Below the pieces are notes generated by a model that made no database searches, had not been told where the DNA came from, and saw only the letters and a list, made by a program, of their open reading frames with translations. A stretch of DNA of 64,000 nucleotides, taken from contig NZ_APND01000001.1 of NCBI RefSeq assembly GCF_040361215.1, forward strand, positions 558,001 through 622,000. The letters are read 5' to 3'. Made by a program: the position numbers and the translations under genes. Within the stretch, counting starts at the first letter, position 1; every line of letters begins with the position of its first letter. Source of the DNA: Salinisphaera dokdonensis. GTDB taxonomy: Bacteria > Pseudomonadota > Gammaproteobacteria > Nevskiales > Salinisphaeraceae. Below, one piece after another: positions 35,368 through 43,482 of this stretch.

Positions 35368-36161
35368 CACGCGTGCTGATCACCGGCGCCGCGTCGGGGC
35401 TGGGCTGGGCGCTGGCGCAACGGTTCTTCGCCGGCGGCGCCGACGTGATTCTGGTGGATATCGATCGGCAACGCTTGCTCGAGCGGGCCGCGGATCTCGC
35501 CGCGGCGGCACCCGAGCGGATCCACCACTACGCAGTGGATCTCACCGACGACAAGGCGGTGGCCGAACTCATCGCCGCTATCGAAGCCGACATCGGCGGG
35601 CTCGACGTGCTGATCAACAATGCCGGCATCACCCATCGCAGCCTCGCCTGCCAGACCGACATGGCCGTGCTGCGTCAGGTCATGGCAGTGGACTGGCAGG
35701 CGCCGGTGGCACTCACGCTCGCGCTCATGCCGCTGCTGCGTGCCAGCCGCGGCCAGATCATCAATATCGGTTCGATGGCCGGCTGGATGCCGGTTCTCGG
35801 GCGCGCCGGCTATTGCAGCGCCAAAGCCGCGCTCGGCCAGTTCTTCGAAACCCTGCGCGGCGAGATCGCGGCGGACGGCGTAAGTATCCTCATGGTCTAC
35901 CCGAGCTTTCTGGATACCCCGATCGAGACCAACGCGCTCGGCGGCGACGGCCGGCCCGCTGCCCACAAGCGGTCGACCGTGGGCAGCATCCGCAGCGCCG
36001 GCTGGATGGCCGAGCGGATCGTGACCGCCGCCAAAAAACGAGAGCGCCGGCTTTTCCCCGATCGGCTGACCTGGTTCTCCAGCCTGCTCTGGCGGCTCGC
36101 GCCCGATCTCTATCAGCATCTGATGACGCGCAAGCTCGCGAGCGAACTGGAACCGCGATGA
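35364..36161 (+). CDS. Short-chain dehydrogenase/reductase
   Basis: This 265-aa classical SDR has cofactor motif LITGAASGLGWALAQ, NNAG in DVLINNAGITH and active-site YCSAK. It is similar in position to SadH-type SDRs of mymA operons. It starts at GTG (GTGA overlap with the upstream stop) and its stop overlaps the next start (ATGA). Such coupling supports one pathway. Confidence 0.9.
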   Translation: MTRVLITGAASGLGWALAQRFFAGGADVILVDIDRQRLLERAADLAAAAPERIHHYAVDLTDDKAVAELIAAIEADIGGLDVLINNAGITHRSLACQTDMAVLRQVMAVDWQAPVALTLALMPLLRASRGQIINIGSMAGWMPVLGRAGYCSAKAALGQFFETLRGEIAADGVSILMVYPSFLDTPIETNALGGDGRPAAHKRSTVGSIRSAGWMAERIVTAAKKRERRLFPDRLTWFSSLLWRLAPDLYQHLMTRKLASELEPR

Positions 36162-36904
36162 CGCCCGAACTGCTCGCCACGCCGTGGCTGCTGCTCGGCG
36201 TATTCATCCTGCTCGCCTACGCCGTGGAGGCCATGACCGGCTTCGGCAGCATCGTGATCTCGCTGTCGCTGGGCGCGTTGCTGCTGCCGATACCGGCGCT
36301 GCTACCGGTACTCGTACCGCTGAATATCGTCATGACCGGTTATCTGGCGCTGAAGTACCGCCAGCATATCGATCTACCAACGCTGCTGCGCGTGGTGCTG
36401 CCGTTGATGGCGTTGGGCACGTTGGCCGGCTACGCACTGCGGCCCTGGCTGGACGAAGACCTGCTCAAGCATCTGTTCGGCCTGCTGGTCGTCTGGTTTG
36501 CGGCACGTGCGCTCTGGGCAAGCCTGAACTCAAAACATGCGCCCGCGCGCCCAACATGGTGGACGCGGTTCTGGACGTTTGTCGCCGGTATCACCCACGG
36601 ATTGTTCGCCTCGGGCGGACCGCTACTCGTCTATGCGCTCGCTGGTGTCGATCTGGACAAGGCACGGTTTCGCGCCACTCTGGTGGTGGTGTGGTTCACG
36701 CTCAACGCCGCACTTACGCTCGCCTTCGCGCTCGACGGCAGCCTGGGCCCGGCGCTTGGCCATATCGCGCTCTACCTGCCGCTACTGGTGCTCGGCGTAT
36801 TCGTTGGCGAACGGTTGCACGATCGCATCGACGAGCTGCGCTTTCGTCGAGTGGTCTATGTCGTTTTGCTGGTTGCCGGGCTGGCGCTGGCCTGGCCGCG
36901 TTAG
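36158..36904 (+). CDS. TauE/SafE (TSUP) family permease
   Basis: This 248-aa polytopic protein has about eight helices. The N-terminal repeat is EAMTGFGSIVISLSLGALLL. The second repeat is VAGITHGLFASGGPLLVYAL, with GERLHDRI near the end. Family members export sulfite, sulfoacetate or other organic acids. Last gene of the FMO operon and translationally coupled (ATGA), so it may export an oxidised product. Confidence 0.9.
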   Translation: MTPELLATPWLLLGVFILLAYAVEAMTGFGSIVISLSLGALLLPIPALLPVLVPLNIVMTGYLALKYRQHIDLPTLLRVVLPLMALGTLAGYALRPWLDEDLLKHLFGLLVVWFAARALWASLNSKHAPARPTWWTRFWTFVAGITHGLFASGGPLLVYALAGVDLDKARFRATLVVVWFTLNAALTLAFALDGSLGPALGHIALYLPLLVLGVFVGERLHDRIDELRFRRVVYVVLLVAGLALAWPR

Positions 36905-36913
36905 AACGCGGCG

Positions 36914-37693
36914 CTAGCCCGCGTTCTCGACGCTCATCCCGGTGGCGCTGTCCATGCCTTCAGCGTCGGTCAGGATCGCATCGGAAAAGTCCGCGCCGGT
37001 CGCATCCGCCCCGGTAAAGTTCGCCCCGCTCAGGTCCGCGCCGTTGAACTCGGCGCTGCGGATATCGGCATCGCTGAAGTCCGCGCCGGTCAGGTTGGCG
37101 AACCGAAACAACGCATGATTGAGCTTGGCGCCCGAAAAATCGGCCTCGGCCAGCTGGGCGCCTTCGGCTTCGAAGCGCATCAGGCCCATGGACTGGTTTT
37201 TCATGTCCGCGCCGAGGTTGGCTCCGCTGAAGTTCGCGCCATCACTATTGCCCTGCGACAGCTTGGCGATCACGCGTGCACCGCTGAAATCAGCGCCCGC
37301 GAATACCGGCGACTGCTCACGCGACGGTTCCAGACCCCGCGCCACCACCGGCCCGAACAGATGAATGTCCTGCATATTCGCGTTGGCGAAGTTCGCACCG
37401 ATCAGCCAGGCGCCATCGAGATTCGCACCCAGAAGATTGGCCCCTTCGAGGTTCGTGTTTTCCAGCCGCGCATTGCTCAGATTGGCGCCCGCGAGATTGA
37501 CACCCGACAGATCCATGCCGGACAGATCCAGCCGGCTCAGGTCGTGGCCGGAAAAGTCTGCCGGCTGTTCAGGCGTGGCGGCATCCAGCTCGGCCTGCAT
37601 CTCGTCGACATTCAACTCACCGGCCATCACGCCGCCGGCGTGGCCTACGGCCAGAGCGGTGGAAAACAGTAGAGACAACAGTTGTTTCTTCAT
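36914..37693 (-). CDS. Secreted pentapeptide-repeat protein
   Basis: This 259-aa protein has a signal peptide (LLSLLFSTALAVGHAGGVMA). A first run of A(D/N)LXX repeats (DLSRLDLSGMDLSGVNLAGA) extends to about residue 110. An irregular linker follows, then a second run (ADFSDADIRSAEFNGADLSG). It should form a right-handed quadrilateral beta-helix in the periplasm or outside the cell. Function unknown. It is convergent with the TauE gene (10 bp). Confidence 0.88.
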   Translation of the reverse strand: MKKQLLSLLFSTALAVGHAGGVMAGELNVDEMQAELDAATPEQPADFSGHDLSRLDLSGMDLSGVNLAGANLSNARLENTNLEGANLLGANLDGAWLIGANFANANMQDIHLFGPVVARGLEPSREQSPVFAGADFSGARVIAKLSQGNSDGANFSGANLGADMKNQSMGLMRFEAEGAQLAEADFSGAKLNHALFRFANLTGADFSDADIRSAEFNGADLSGANFTGADATGADFSDAILTDAEGMDSATGMSVENAG

Positions 37694-37986
37694 GACGTAC
37701 TTCCTCCGTCAGTTCGGCGCCGAAGCGCGATATGCGCGCTACCGCCGCCCGGCACACAGACTACGCCGTCAGCCATATGGCAACTGAATATCGCCGCCGG
37801 TTCCGCATTCACCCTGTCGAAACGGCATTCTGACGGCCTTTTGTAACGATGATTACCGCTTTTGGCGTGCACCGGTTATAGGTATAGACCAACGAATATG
37901 GACGATCGATCAACGCCAATGCGATGCTCGGTGGCGGTGACAAGAACAAATCGTTACACCGTTAAACACTGACAAGAGGAGATCTC
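37694..37986. other. Non-coding gap between pentapeptide gene and acyl-CoA ligase
   Basis: Divergent promoter region of 293 bp, notably more AT-rich than its surroundings near 37,840-37,970. No open frame or strong repeat is seen. The ligase end carries the ribosome-binding site AAGAGGAG. Confidence 0.5.
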
Positions 37987-39597
37987 ATGCAATCCACGAT
38001 GATGGACCGACCGCTGCTGCTCGACGACATTCTTGAGCGCGCGGGGGCTCAGTTCGGCGACGTCGAAATCGTCACCCACATGCCGGACAAGTCGCTGCAC
38101 CGGCAGACCTATGCGGATATGGTCCGGCGCGCCAAGCAATTGGCCCAGGCGCTGACCCAGGCCGGCATCAAGCACGGCGACCGGGTTGCAACCTTTTCCT
38201 GGAATACGCACGCCCATCTGGAAGCCTATTTCGGCATTCCGATTACCGGCGCGGTACTGCATACGCTCAACCTGCGCCTGCCGCCGGACGACGTGGCATG
38301 GATCGTCAATCACGCCGAAGACCGCATTCTGATCATCGACGACGTACTGCTACCGCTGTACGAGAAGTTCGCCGACAAGGTGAACTTCGAGAAGATCATC
38401 GTCGTGCCGCTGGCCGGCAAGCCGGTGCCCGACGGCATGGAGAGCTACGAGGATTTCCTGGCCTCGGCCGAAGGCGAATTCGTCTACCCCGAAAAAGACG
38501 AACGCGACGCCTGTGGCATGTGCTACACCTCCGGCACCACCGGCAAGCCCAAGGGCGTGGTCTATTCGCACCGTTCGAGCGTGCTGCACGCCATGGCCGC
38601 AGCCACGCCGGACACGCTGAATCTGTCCTATAACGACGTGATCCTGCCCGTCGTGCCGATGTTCCACGTCAACGCCTGGGGCCTGCCCTATGTATCGACG
38701 ATGACCGGCGCCAAGCAGGTCTACCCGGGTCCGCATATGGATCCGGAAAGCCTGCTCAACGTCTACGAGGGCGAAAAGGTCAACGTCACCGCCGGCGTGC
38801 CGACGATCTGGATGGGCATCCTCAACGCATTGGACGCCGAACCTAATCGCTGGAAGCTGGTCGATGGCATGAGCATGACGGTCGGCGGCTCTGCGGTGCC
38901 CGAGTCGATGATTCGCCGTTTCGACAAGTACGGCTGCAAGATCGTGCAGGCCTGGGGCATGACCGAGACCTCACCGCTGGCCTCAGCCGCGCGCCTGAAG
39001 CCGGCGATCCAGAAGATGTCGGAGGACGAGCAATACGCCCGCCGCGCGACCGCCGGCATGCCGGTGCCCTTCGTGGATACCCGCATCATGGGTGATGACG
39101 GCCAATCCCTGCCCTGGAACGGCAAGGACATGGGCGAAATCCAGGTCCGCGGGCCGTGGATCACCGGCAGTTACTACCGTCTCGAGAATAGCGAAGAGAA
39201 ATTCACTGCTGATGGCTGGCTGCGCACGGGCGACATCGCCACCATCGACACCGACGGATATATCACGATCACCGACCGCACCAAGGACGTGATCAAGTCC
39301 GGCGGCGAATGGATCTCCTCCGTGCAGCTCGAAAACGAGATCATGGGCCACGATGACGTCGCCGAAGCCGCGGTTGTCGCCCAGGCGGACGAGAAATGGG
39401 GCGAACGCCCTCTCGCCGCCGTCGTTCTGCGCGAAGGCCGAGAGCTTTCCGCCGAGGATCTCGCGGCCTACCTGCGTGAGCGCATGGAGAAATGGATGGT
39501 GCCGGACAACTACGTGTTCGTGGACGAGATCCCGCGCACGTCGACCGGCAAGTTCAGCAAGCTTGACCTGCGCAAGAAGCTGTTCGACAACGCCTAG
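37987..39597 (+). CDS. Fatty acyl-CoA ligase (AlkK/FadD-like, AMP-forming)
   Basis: This 536-aa member of the ANL superfamily activates a fatty acid through an acyl-AMP. The P-loop is MCYTSGTTGKPKGVVYSHRS. Motif GWLRTGDIATIDTDGYITIT is followed by DRTKDVIKSGGEWISS, and the catalytic Lys lies in PRTSTGKFSKLDLRKKL. Sequence style matches AlkK-type medium-chain ligases. AAGAGGAG precedes the ATG, and an intrinsic terminator follows the stop. Confidence 0.92.
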   Translation: MQSTMMDRPLLLDDILERAGAQFGDVEIVTHMPDKSLHRQTYADMVRRAKQLAQALTQAGIKHGDRVATFSWNTHAHLEAYFGIPITGAVLHTLNLRLPPDDVAWIVNHAEDRILIIDDVLLPLYEKFADKVNFEKIIVVPLAGKPVPDGMESYEDFLASAEGEFVYPEKDERDACGMCYTSGTTGKPKGVVYSHRSSVLHAMAAATPDTLNLSYNDVILPVVPMFHVNAWGLPYVSTMTGAKQVYPGPHMDPESLLNVYEGEKVNVTAGVPTIWMGILNALDAEPNRWKLVDGMSMTVGGSAVPESMIRRFDKYGCKIVQAWGMTETSPLASAARLKPAIQKMSEDEQYARRATAGMPVPFVDTRIMGDDGQSLPWNGKDMGEIQVRGPWITGSYYRLENSEEKFTADGWLRTGDIATIDTDGYITITDRTKDVIKSGGEWISSVQLENEIMGHDDVAEAAVVAQADEKWGERPLAAVVLREGRELSAEDLAAYLRERMEKWMVPDNYVFVDEIPRTSTGKFSKLDLRKKLFDNA

Positions 39598-39616
39598 CGT
39601 TTTAAGCGACGCGTAC

Positions 39617-39650
39617 AAGCCCGGTCTGCCTCACGGCGGCCGGGCTTTTT
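39617..39650 (+). terminator. Intrinsic terminator after the acyl-CoA ligase gene
   Basis: A perfect stem AAGCCCGG/CCGGGCTT with a 15-nt loop runs into TTTTT, 20 bp after the stop. Confidence 0.85.
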
Positions 39651-39809
39651 CGTGCCTGCTGCCGATTGGGTAACCGTCTCAGCGCAGCCCGGTTAATTGT
39701 TGGCTCGCAGCGAAAAATTCACACGCGCGTGGGGACGCCTGGCCACGCCAACGACGCATTCGAGTCCCCGACTGAACGACAACAGGCCTTCCGCACGCAA
39801 TACGGGGGC

Positions 39810-40364
39810 TCAGGCAGCCAGGCGTACCGGCTCGGCCGTGCCCGCCGACAACTGCGACACGATCTGCTGTGTGCGCCGACTGGAAAACACCTCGACCCTA
39901 AAACTGCGGATATAGTCGACCAGCCCGCGATCGCTCACGAGATGAGGCGGCCGATCTTCGGGCAAAGCGCCGGCATCGGCGATCAGCAACACCGGACTGA
40001 CAAAGCTGACGTTTTCCTCGATTACATCGGCAATCTGGCGAGCCTGCTCGATGCAGTGATGCATCGGGTCGTCATAGCAGCTGACGACGGACCGACCGCA
40101 CTCGAACCAATGGGCAGAACCCGATTCCTGTGGCTGCCGGGCATCCAGTGTCTCTACAATGAACAGTCCCCGCGTGCTGACGACGACCAGCCCGACGTGG
40201 ATCGCAGTACCGGGCGTCTGGATGACGAGATTGCGCAGCACGATGTAGCGCCGGGAACGCAACATCCACCACCAGGCAAACAGCGCGCGCACGCGAGACA
40301 GACGCCGGTACGCCGCCGCGCAATCGCGATAGAGGGTCAGACCGAACGAAATCAGCGCTTTCAC
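39810..40364 (-). CDS. Degenerate NERD-like (nuclease-related) domain protein
   Basis: This 184-aa protein resembles the NERD fold: RRYIVLRNLVIQTPGTAIHV, then VVSTRGLFIVETLD, a Trp-containing strand and a helix HHCIEQARQIADVI. In NERD domains the site reads G..IDH...G.FVIETK. Here the Asp is H56 and the Lys is L73, with only E71 kept, so nuclease activity is doubtful. The start codon is GTG with no clear ribosome-binding site. An N-terminal basic helix may contact membrane or nucleic acid. Confidence 0.55.
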   Translation of the reverse strand: MKALISFGLTLYRDCAAAYRRLSRVRALFAWWWMLRSRRYIVLRNLVIQTPGTAIHVGLVVVSTRGLFIVETLDARQPQESGSAHWFECGRSVVSCYDDPMHHCIEQARQIADVIEENVSFVSPVLLIADAGALPEDRPPHLVSDRGLVDYIRSFRVEVFSSRRTQQIVSQLSAGTAEPVRLAA

Positions 40365-40488
40365 GGCAAATACTGAAGCTGATGGACGACGCTCGGCGAG
40401 CGCCGAGTAGCTTTGTCGCCGGTATATTACGGCTAACGCAAGCCATTCTGAATAGGCTGGAAGATTAAATTTTTGTGGCTGTTTCAGC

Positions 40489-40620
40489 TCATGGCCGTGC
40501 CCGCGTCCCGGACTCGAGAAAATCGATAAACGCCCGACGATTCTGTCGCCCCGTCACGCACCCGATACGCCGTCCAGGGACCGCGCTCGTGGCGAATTCG
40601 AGAGGATGCATCCATAGACC
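40489..40620 (-). pseudogene. Remnant of a LysR-type regulator C-terminus
   Basis: Within the 299-bp gap between the NERD-like gene and the intact LysR gene, the minus strand encodes about 43 codons after a TGA. They end GRRIGCVTGRQNRRAFIDFL followed by ESGTRARP and a stop. RRIG..T......R.FIDFL is the usual C-terminal end of LysR effector domains. No upstream LysR sequence continues in this frame. A short fragment, so chance similarity is possible. Confidence 0.4.
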
Positions 40621-40663
40621 TCATCAGAATCACCGTCGAGCGAAAGGCAACTCTCGCAGGGAT

Positions 40664-41548
40664 CTAGCGCTCCCACGGGGGGACCGGCGCGAACTGCTCG
40701 ACGAGGAAATCGATCATCGCGCGAACCTTCGGTGCGACGATCCGATTCCTCGGATACAGCGCCGAGATCGACGACGTCGTGATCAACGGGTAGTCCGGCA
40801 GTACCTGGACGAGCCGGCCTGAGCGCAAGCTCTCGTAGGCATTCCAGACCGATTTTACCCCTACACACAGGCCATTTTCGATCATGTTGCGCATGGCCTC
40901 GCCGTCGTTGACGACGAACGACCGCGGCACGCGGATCGACTGGCCGTTCACGAATTTCCACTGCCCGCCGCCAGGAAAGGTGATGCAGCGGTGTTCGATC
41001 AGCTCTTCCGGCGTGACGGGCGTGCCGTGCTGAACCAGATAGCCGGGCGATGCGACCAGCAGACGGCGATCAGGCGCGAGCTGTCTTACGGCCAGACTGC
41101 TATCCGCCAGCGGTGCATTCCGAATCACCAGGTCATAGGCACCCTCGACCACGTCGAGTACCTCGTCGGATAGCCGCAAGTCGAGACTGACGCGCGGATG
41201 GCGATCTTGAAACGCAGCTAGAGCCGGAACGATATGCATGCGGCCAAAGGAGCCGGGCATCGTCATGCGCAACAGACCCTGTGCTTCTTCGCCCTTCCCG
41301 CTGACGGCGCCGAGGCCTGCCTCGATCGTCTCGATGGTGTGCTGCGCATAAGGCAGGAACGCAGCACCGTCCGTCGTCAACGACACCGCGCGTGTCGTGC
41401 GGTTGAACAGGCGGGCCCCCACCGTCTCTTCGAGCTTGGCGAGTCGCGCGCTCGCAGTCGCGGGCGATAGCGACAGGTCCCGCGCCGCCGCCGACACACC
41501 GCTTAGATGGGCAACTCGCAGAAACAGGCGAAGAGACAGGATATCCAT
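40664..41548 (-). CDS. LysR-family transcriptional regulator
   Basis: This 294-aa protein has an N-terminal winged HTH (SGVSAAARDLSLSPATASAR, LAKLEETVGARLFNRTTRAV) and a periplasmic-binding-like effector domain (DLVIRNAPLADSSLAVRQLA, FVVNDGEAMRNMIENGLCVG). It is divergent from the DUF1330 operon across 109 bp, which is the usual arrangement for a LysR regulator and its target. Confidence 0.92.
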   Translation of the reverse strand: MDILSLRLFLRVAHLSGVSAAARDLSLSPATASARLAKLEETVGARLFNRTTRAVSLTTDGAAFLPYAQHTIETIEAGLGAVSGKGEEAQGLLRMTMPGSFGRMHIVPALAAFQDRHPRVSLDLRLSDEVLDVVEGAYDLVIRNAPLADSSLAVRQLAPDRRLLVASPGYLVQHGTPVTPEELIEHRCITFPGGGQWKFVNGQSIRVPRSFVVNDGEAMRNMIENGLCVGVKSVWNAYESLRSGRLVQVLPDYPLITTSSISALYPRNRIVAPKVRAMIDFLVEQFAPVPPWER

Positions 41549-41589
41549 TTATCAAAAATGTCCGAATTATAAAAACGCCACAAGCCTGA

Positions 41590-41608
41590 TTATCTTTCAT
41601 TGGGATAA
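41590..41608. promoter_or_regulatory. Candidate LysR operator
   Basis: The inverted repeat TTATC-N9-GATAA lies midway between the LysR start (41548) and the first DUF1330 start (41658). Symmetry and position suit a LysR site, but no second site was identified. Confidence 0.35.
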
Positions 41609-41657
41609 GGATAGTCTTCGATGCATCAGGGGGATTCGCCCTCTCGGGAGATGCGCC

Positions 41658-41960
41658 ATGACCTACTACTCCGTTCTGGAAGTCACGCCCACCAACGAGG
41701 ACTGGATTCCGGACTATATCGAGCCGGCGAACGAACTCGTCGCCAGGCACGGCGGCCAGTACCTGGCCCGGACCGAAAGCCACGAACGCCTGGAAGGCAG
41801 CGGCGAAGACGCTGCCCTTCGCATCATCATCGAATGGCCTTCGAAGTCGGCCGCCCAGGCCTTCATGAACGATCCCGGTTATGTGCCCCACCGCGAGGCC
41901 CGGACCGCCGGATCGATCAGCCACCATTTTCTTATCGAAGCCAAGGACGACCTCGCCTGA
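41658..41960 (+). CDS. DUF1330 protein, cytosolic copy
   Basis: This 100-aa dimeric alpha-beta-barrel-type protein has no signal peptide. Family features are ANELVARHGGQYLARTESHE and LRIIIEWPSKSAAQAFMNDP. A GGAG site lies 7 nt before the ATG. DUF1330 proteins have no firmly assigned reaction. It is about 61% identical over 100 residues to the next gene (hand count). Confidence 0.88.
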   Translation: MTYYSVLEVTPTNEDWIPDYIEPANELVARHGGQYLARTESHERLEGSGEDAALRIIIEWPSKSAAQAFMNDPGYVPHREARTAGSISHHFLIEAKDDLA

Positions 41961-42035
41961 TCGCGCGTGACGCCGTGCCGTGTCGCCCACAGCGAGACCA
42001 TCGATCGAGAAATATTCAAGCAAGGGAACGCAACA

Positions 42036-42407
42036 ATGAAAAAGTTATTACTCGCATCCGTTTTCGGCATGGTCGTTTCCTCGGCGTCTGCCCAGGAACA
42101 AACGACCTACTATTCGATCCTCGCCGTCACGCCCATCACCGATGAATGGGTTGCCGATTACATCCCCGTCGTAAATCAGCGCGTCGCCGCGCATGGCGGA
42201 AAATTTCTTGCACGCACCTCGAACCACGAGCGTCTCGAAGGAAACCGCGAAGACGCAGCGCTGCAGATCATCATCGAGTGGCCATCCGAAGAAGCCGCGA
42301 AGGCTTTTGTGAGTGATGAAGAGTACAGGCCACATCTCCAGGCACGGACCGAAGGTTCCGTAAGCCACCACGTGCTTATCAAAGGCGAAGACGCATTAGC
42401 GGATTAA
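42036..42407 (+). CDS. DUF1330 protein, exported copy
   Basis: This 123-aa protein starts with a Sec signal peptide (MKKLLLASVFGMVVSSASAQ, cleavage after ASA). A DUF1330 domain homologous to the upstream gene follows (TTYYSILAVTPITDEWVADY, HERLEGNREDAALQIIIEWP). AGGGAA precedes the ATG. The tandem pair suggests the same fold is used on both sides of the inner membrane. Confidence 0.88.
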   Translation: MKKLLLASVFGMVVSSASAQEQTTYYSILAVTPITDEWVADYIPVVNQRVAAHGGKFLARTSNHERLEGNREDAALQIIIEWPSEEAAKAFVSDEEYRPHLQARTEGSVSHHVLIKGEDALAD

Positions 42408-42482
42408 GCCGAGCGGCCCCGAAAACGGCTACACCGGCGGTTCGTCGGTGCGGCCCCGTTACGAGATGGAGAGAAACAACCT

Positions 42483-43262
42483 ATGCAAGCCACAGCAACG
42501 GTCAACTACCATATAGCCAGCCCCGAGCAGCAGGCGTTTCATATCGACGCCGGCGGCGTAGTGGGCAACCTTATCTCGCCCGAACTCGTGCCGACCAAGA
42601 TCCTGGTTACGGACGCGCGCGAAGACTTGGAGCCGGTCAGTTTTGCTGCGGACAGCGTGTCCTTCGTTAAAAGCGTCTCGGCTGTCAAAAAATTCGATGT
42701 AACAATCGATTGGGAAAAAGCATACAACAGCGAGCTCACGGACCTGCTAGCCGAACGAGCCGGCGCGCGGGAAGTCGTCATTTTCGACCACACCGTTCGA
42801 GTCAACGATCCGGACGCCACGCGCAAGCCGGCTCGTAACGTCCATAGCGACTACAGCCCGGAAGGGGCCCACCGCCGACTGAGAGACTTACTCGGTGATG
42901 AAAAAGCCAAGACTTGGGAAGCTGGGCATTTCAGCTTCGTCAATGTATGGCGCCCGGTCGGCAATCCGATCACGAACGCTCCGCTCGGCTTCGTGCGCCC
43001 GCGCTCGGTCGCCGAAAAGGACTGGCTCACGATCAAGCTGATCTATCCCGACCGGGTGGGTTCTATCCTGGGCCTGGTCGCAAACAACGCCCATGAATGG
43101 GTGTATCTGTCGGACATGACGCCCGATGAAGTGGCGTTCTTCAACATCTACGACAACCAGGGCAAGCCCTCGATTGCACACAGTGCGCTCGACATGGTGT
43201 GCGACCACAGCGCTGAAATACCGAGAAAGAGCATCGAAAGCCGAGCGCTCGTCAGGTACTGA
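42483..43262 (+). CDS. CmcJ/NvfI-like oxidoreductase
   Basis: This 259-aa protein matches the CmcJ/NvfI (GA4-desaturase-like, putative Fe/2-oxoglutarate) family by the blocks ARNVHSDYSPEGAHRRL, FVNVWRPVGNPITNAPLGFV, EWVYLSDMTPDEVAFFNIYD and SIAHSALD. Candidate metal ligands are the His-Xaa-Asp in NVHSDY and the later His in AHSAL. Members occur in fungal secondary-metabolite and bacterial clusters. The reaction here is unknown. GGAGA precedes the start. Confidence 0.75.
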   Translation: MQATATVNYHIASPEQQAFHIDAGGVVGNLISPELVPTKILVTDAREDLEPVSFAADSVSFVKSVSAVKKFDVTIDWEKAYNSELTDLLAERAGAREVVIFDHTVRVNDPDATRKPARNVHSDYSPEGAHRRLRDLLGDEKAKTWEAGHFSFVNVWRPVGNPITNAPLGFVRPRSVAEKDWLTIKLIYPDRVGSILGLVANNAHEWVYLSDMTPDEVAFFNIYDNQGKPSIAHSALDMVCDHSAEIPRKSIESRALVRY

Positions 43263-43482
43263 GGCTGCCTGATTCTGAATGATCTCGACGATCCGAAACT
43301 CGAAGCGATCCATCGAACCCGTAACAGGATGTTTCGCCCGCACCTATTGAACCGCTAACCCGGTGGGCGAGCAGGCCTGCGACCGGCTCGACCTCCATCT
43401 CACACCCCAATCACGCTCAACGCCCGCGCTACGCCCGATATCGCCGAACCACGGTTCGAGTGCAGCGCTAAGGAGATATCCG

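Noticed and set aside
41133..42023. Minus-strand frame spanning LysR N-terminus and the DUF1330 gene
   Set aside because: It mixes out-of-frame LysR sequence with antisense DUF1330; the in-frame alternatives are strongly conserved.
42888..43343. Minus-strand frame opposite the CmcJ-like gene
   Set aside because: No ribosome-binding site or family match, and most of it is antisense to a well-supported gene.
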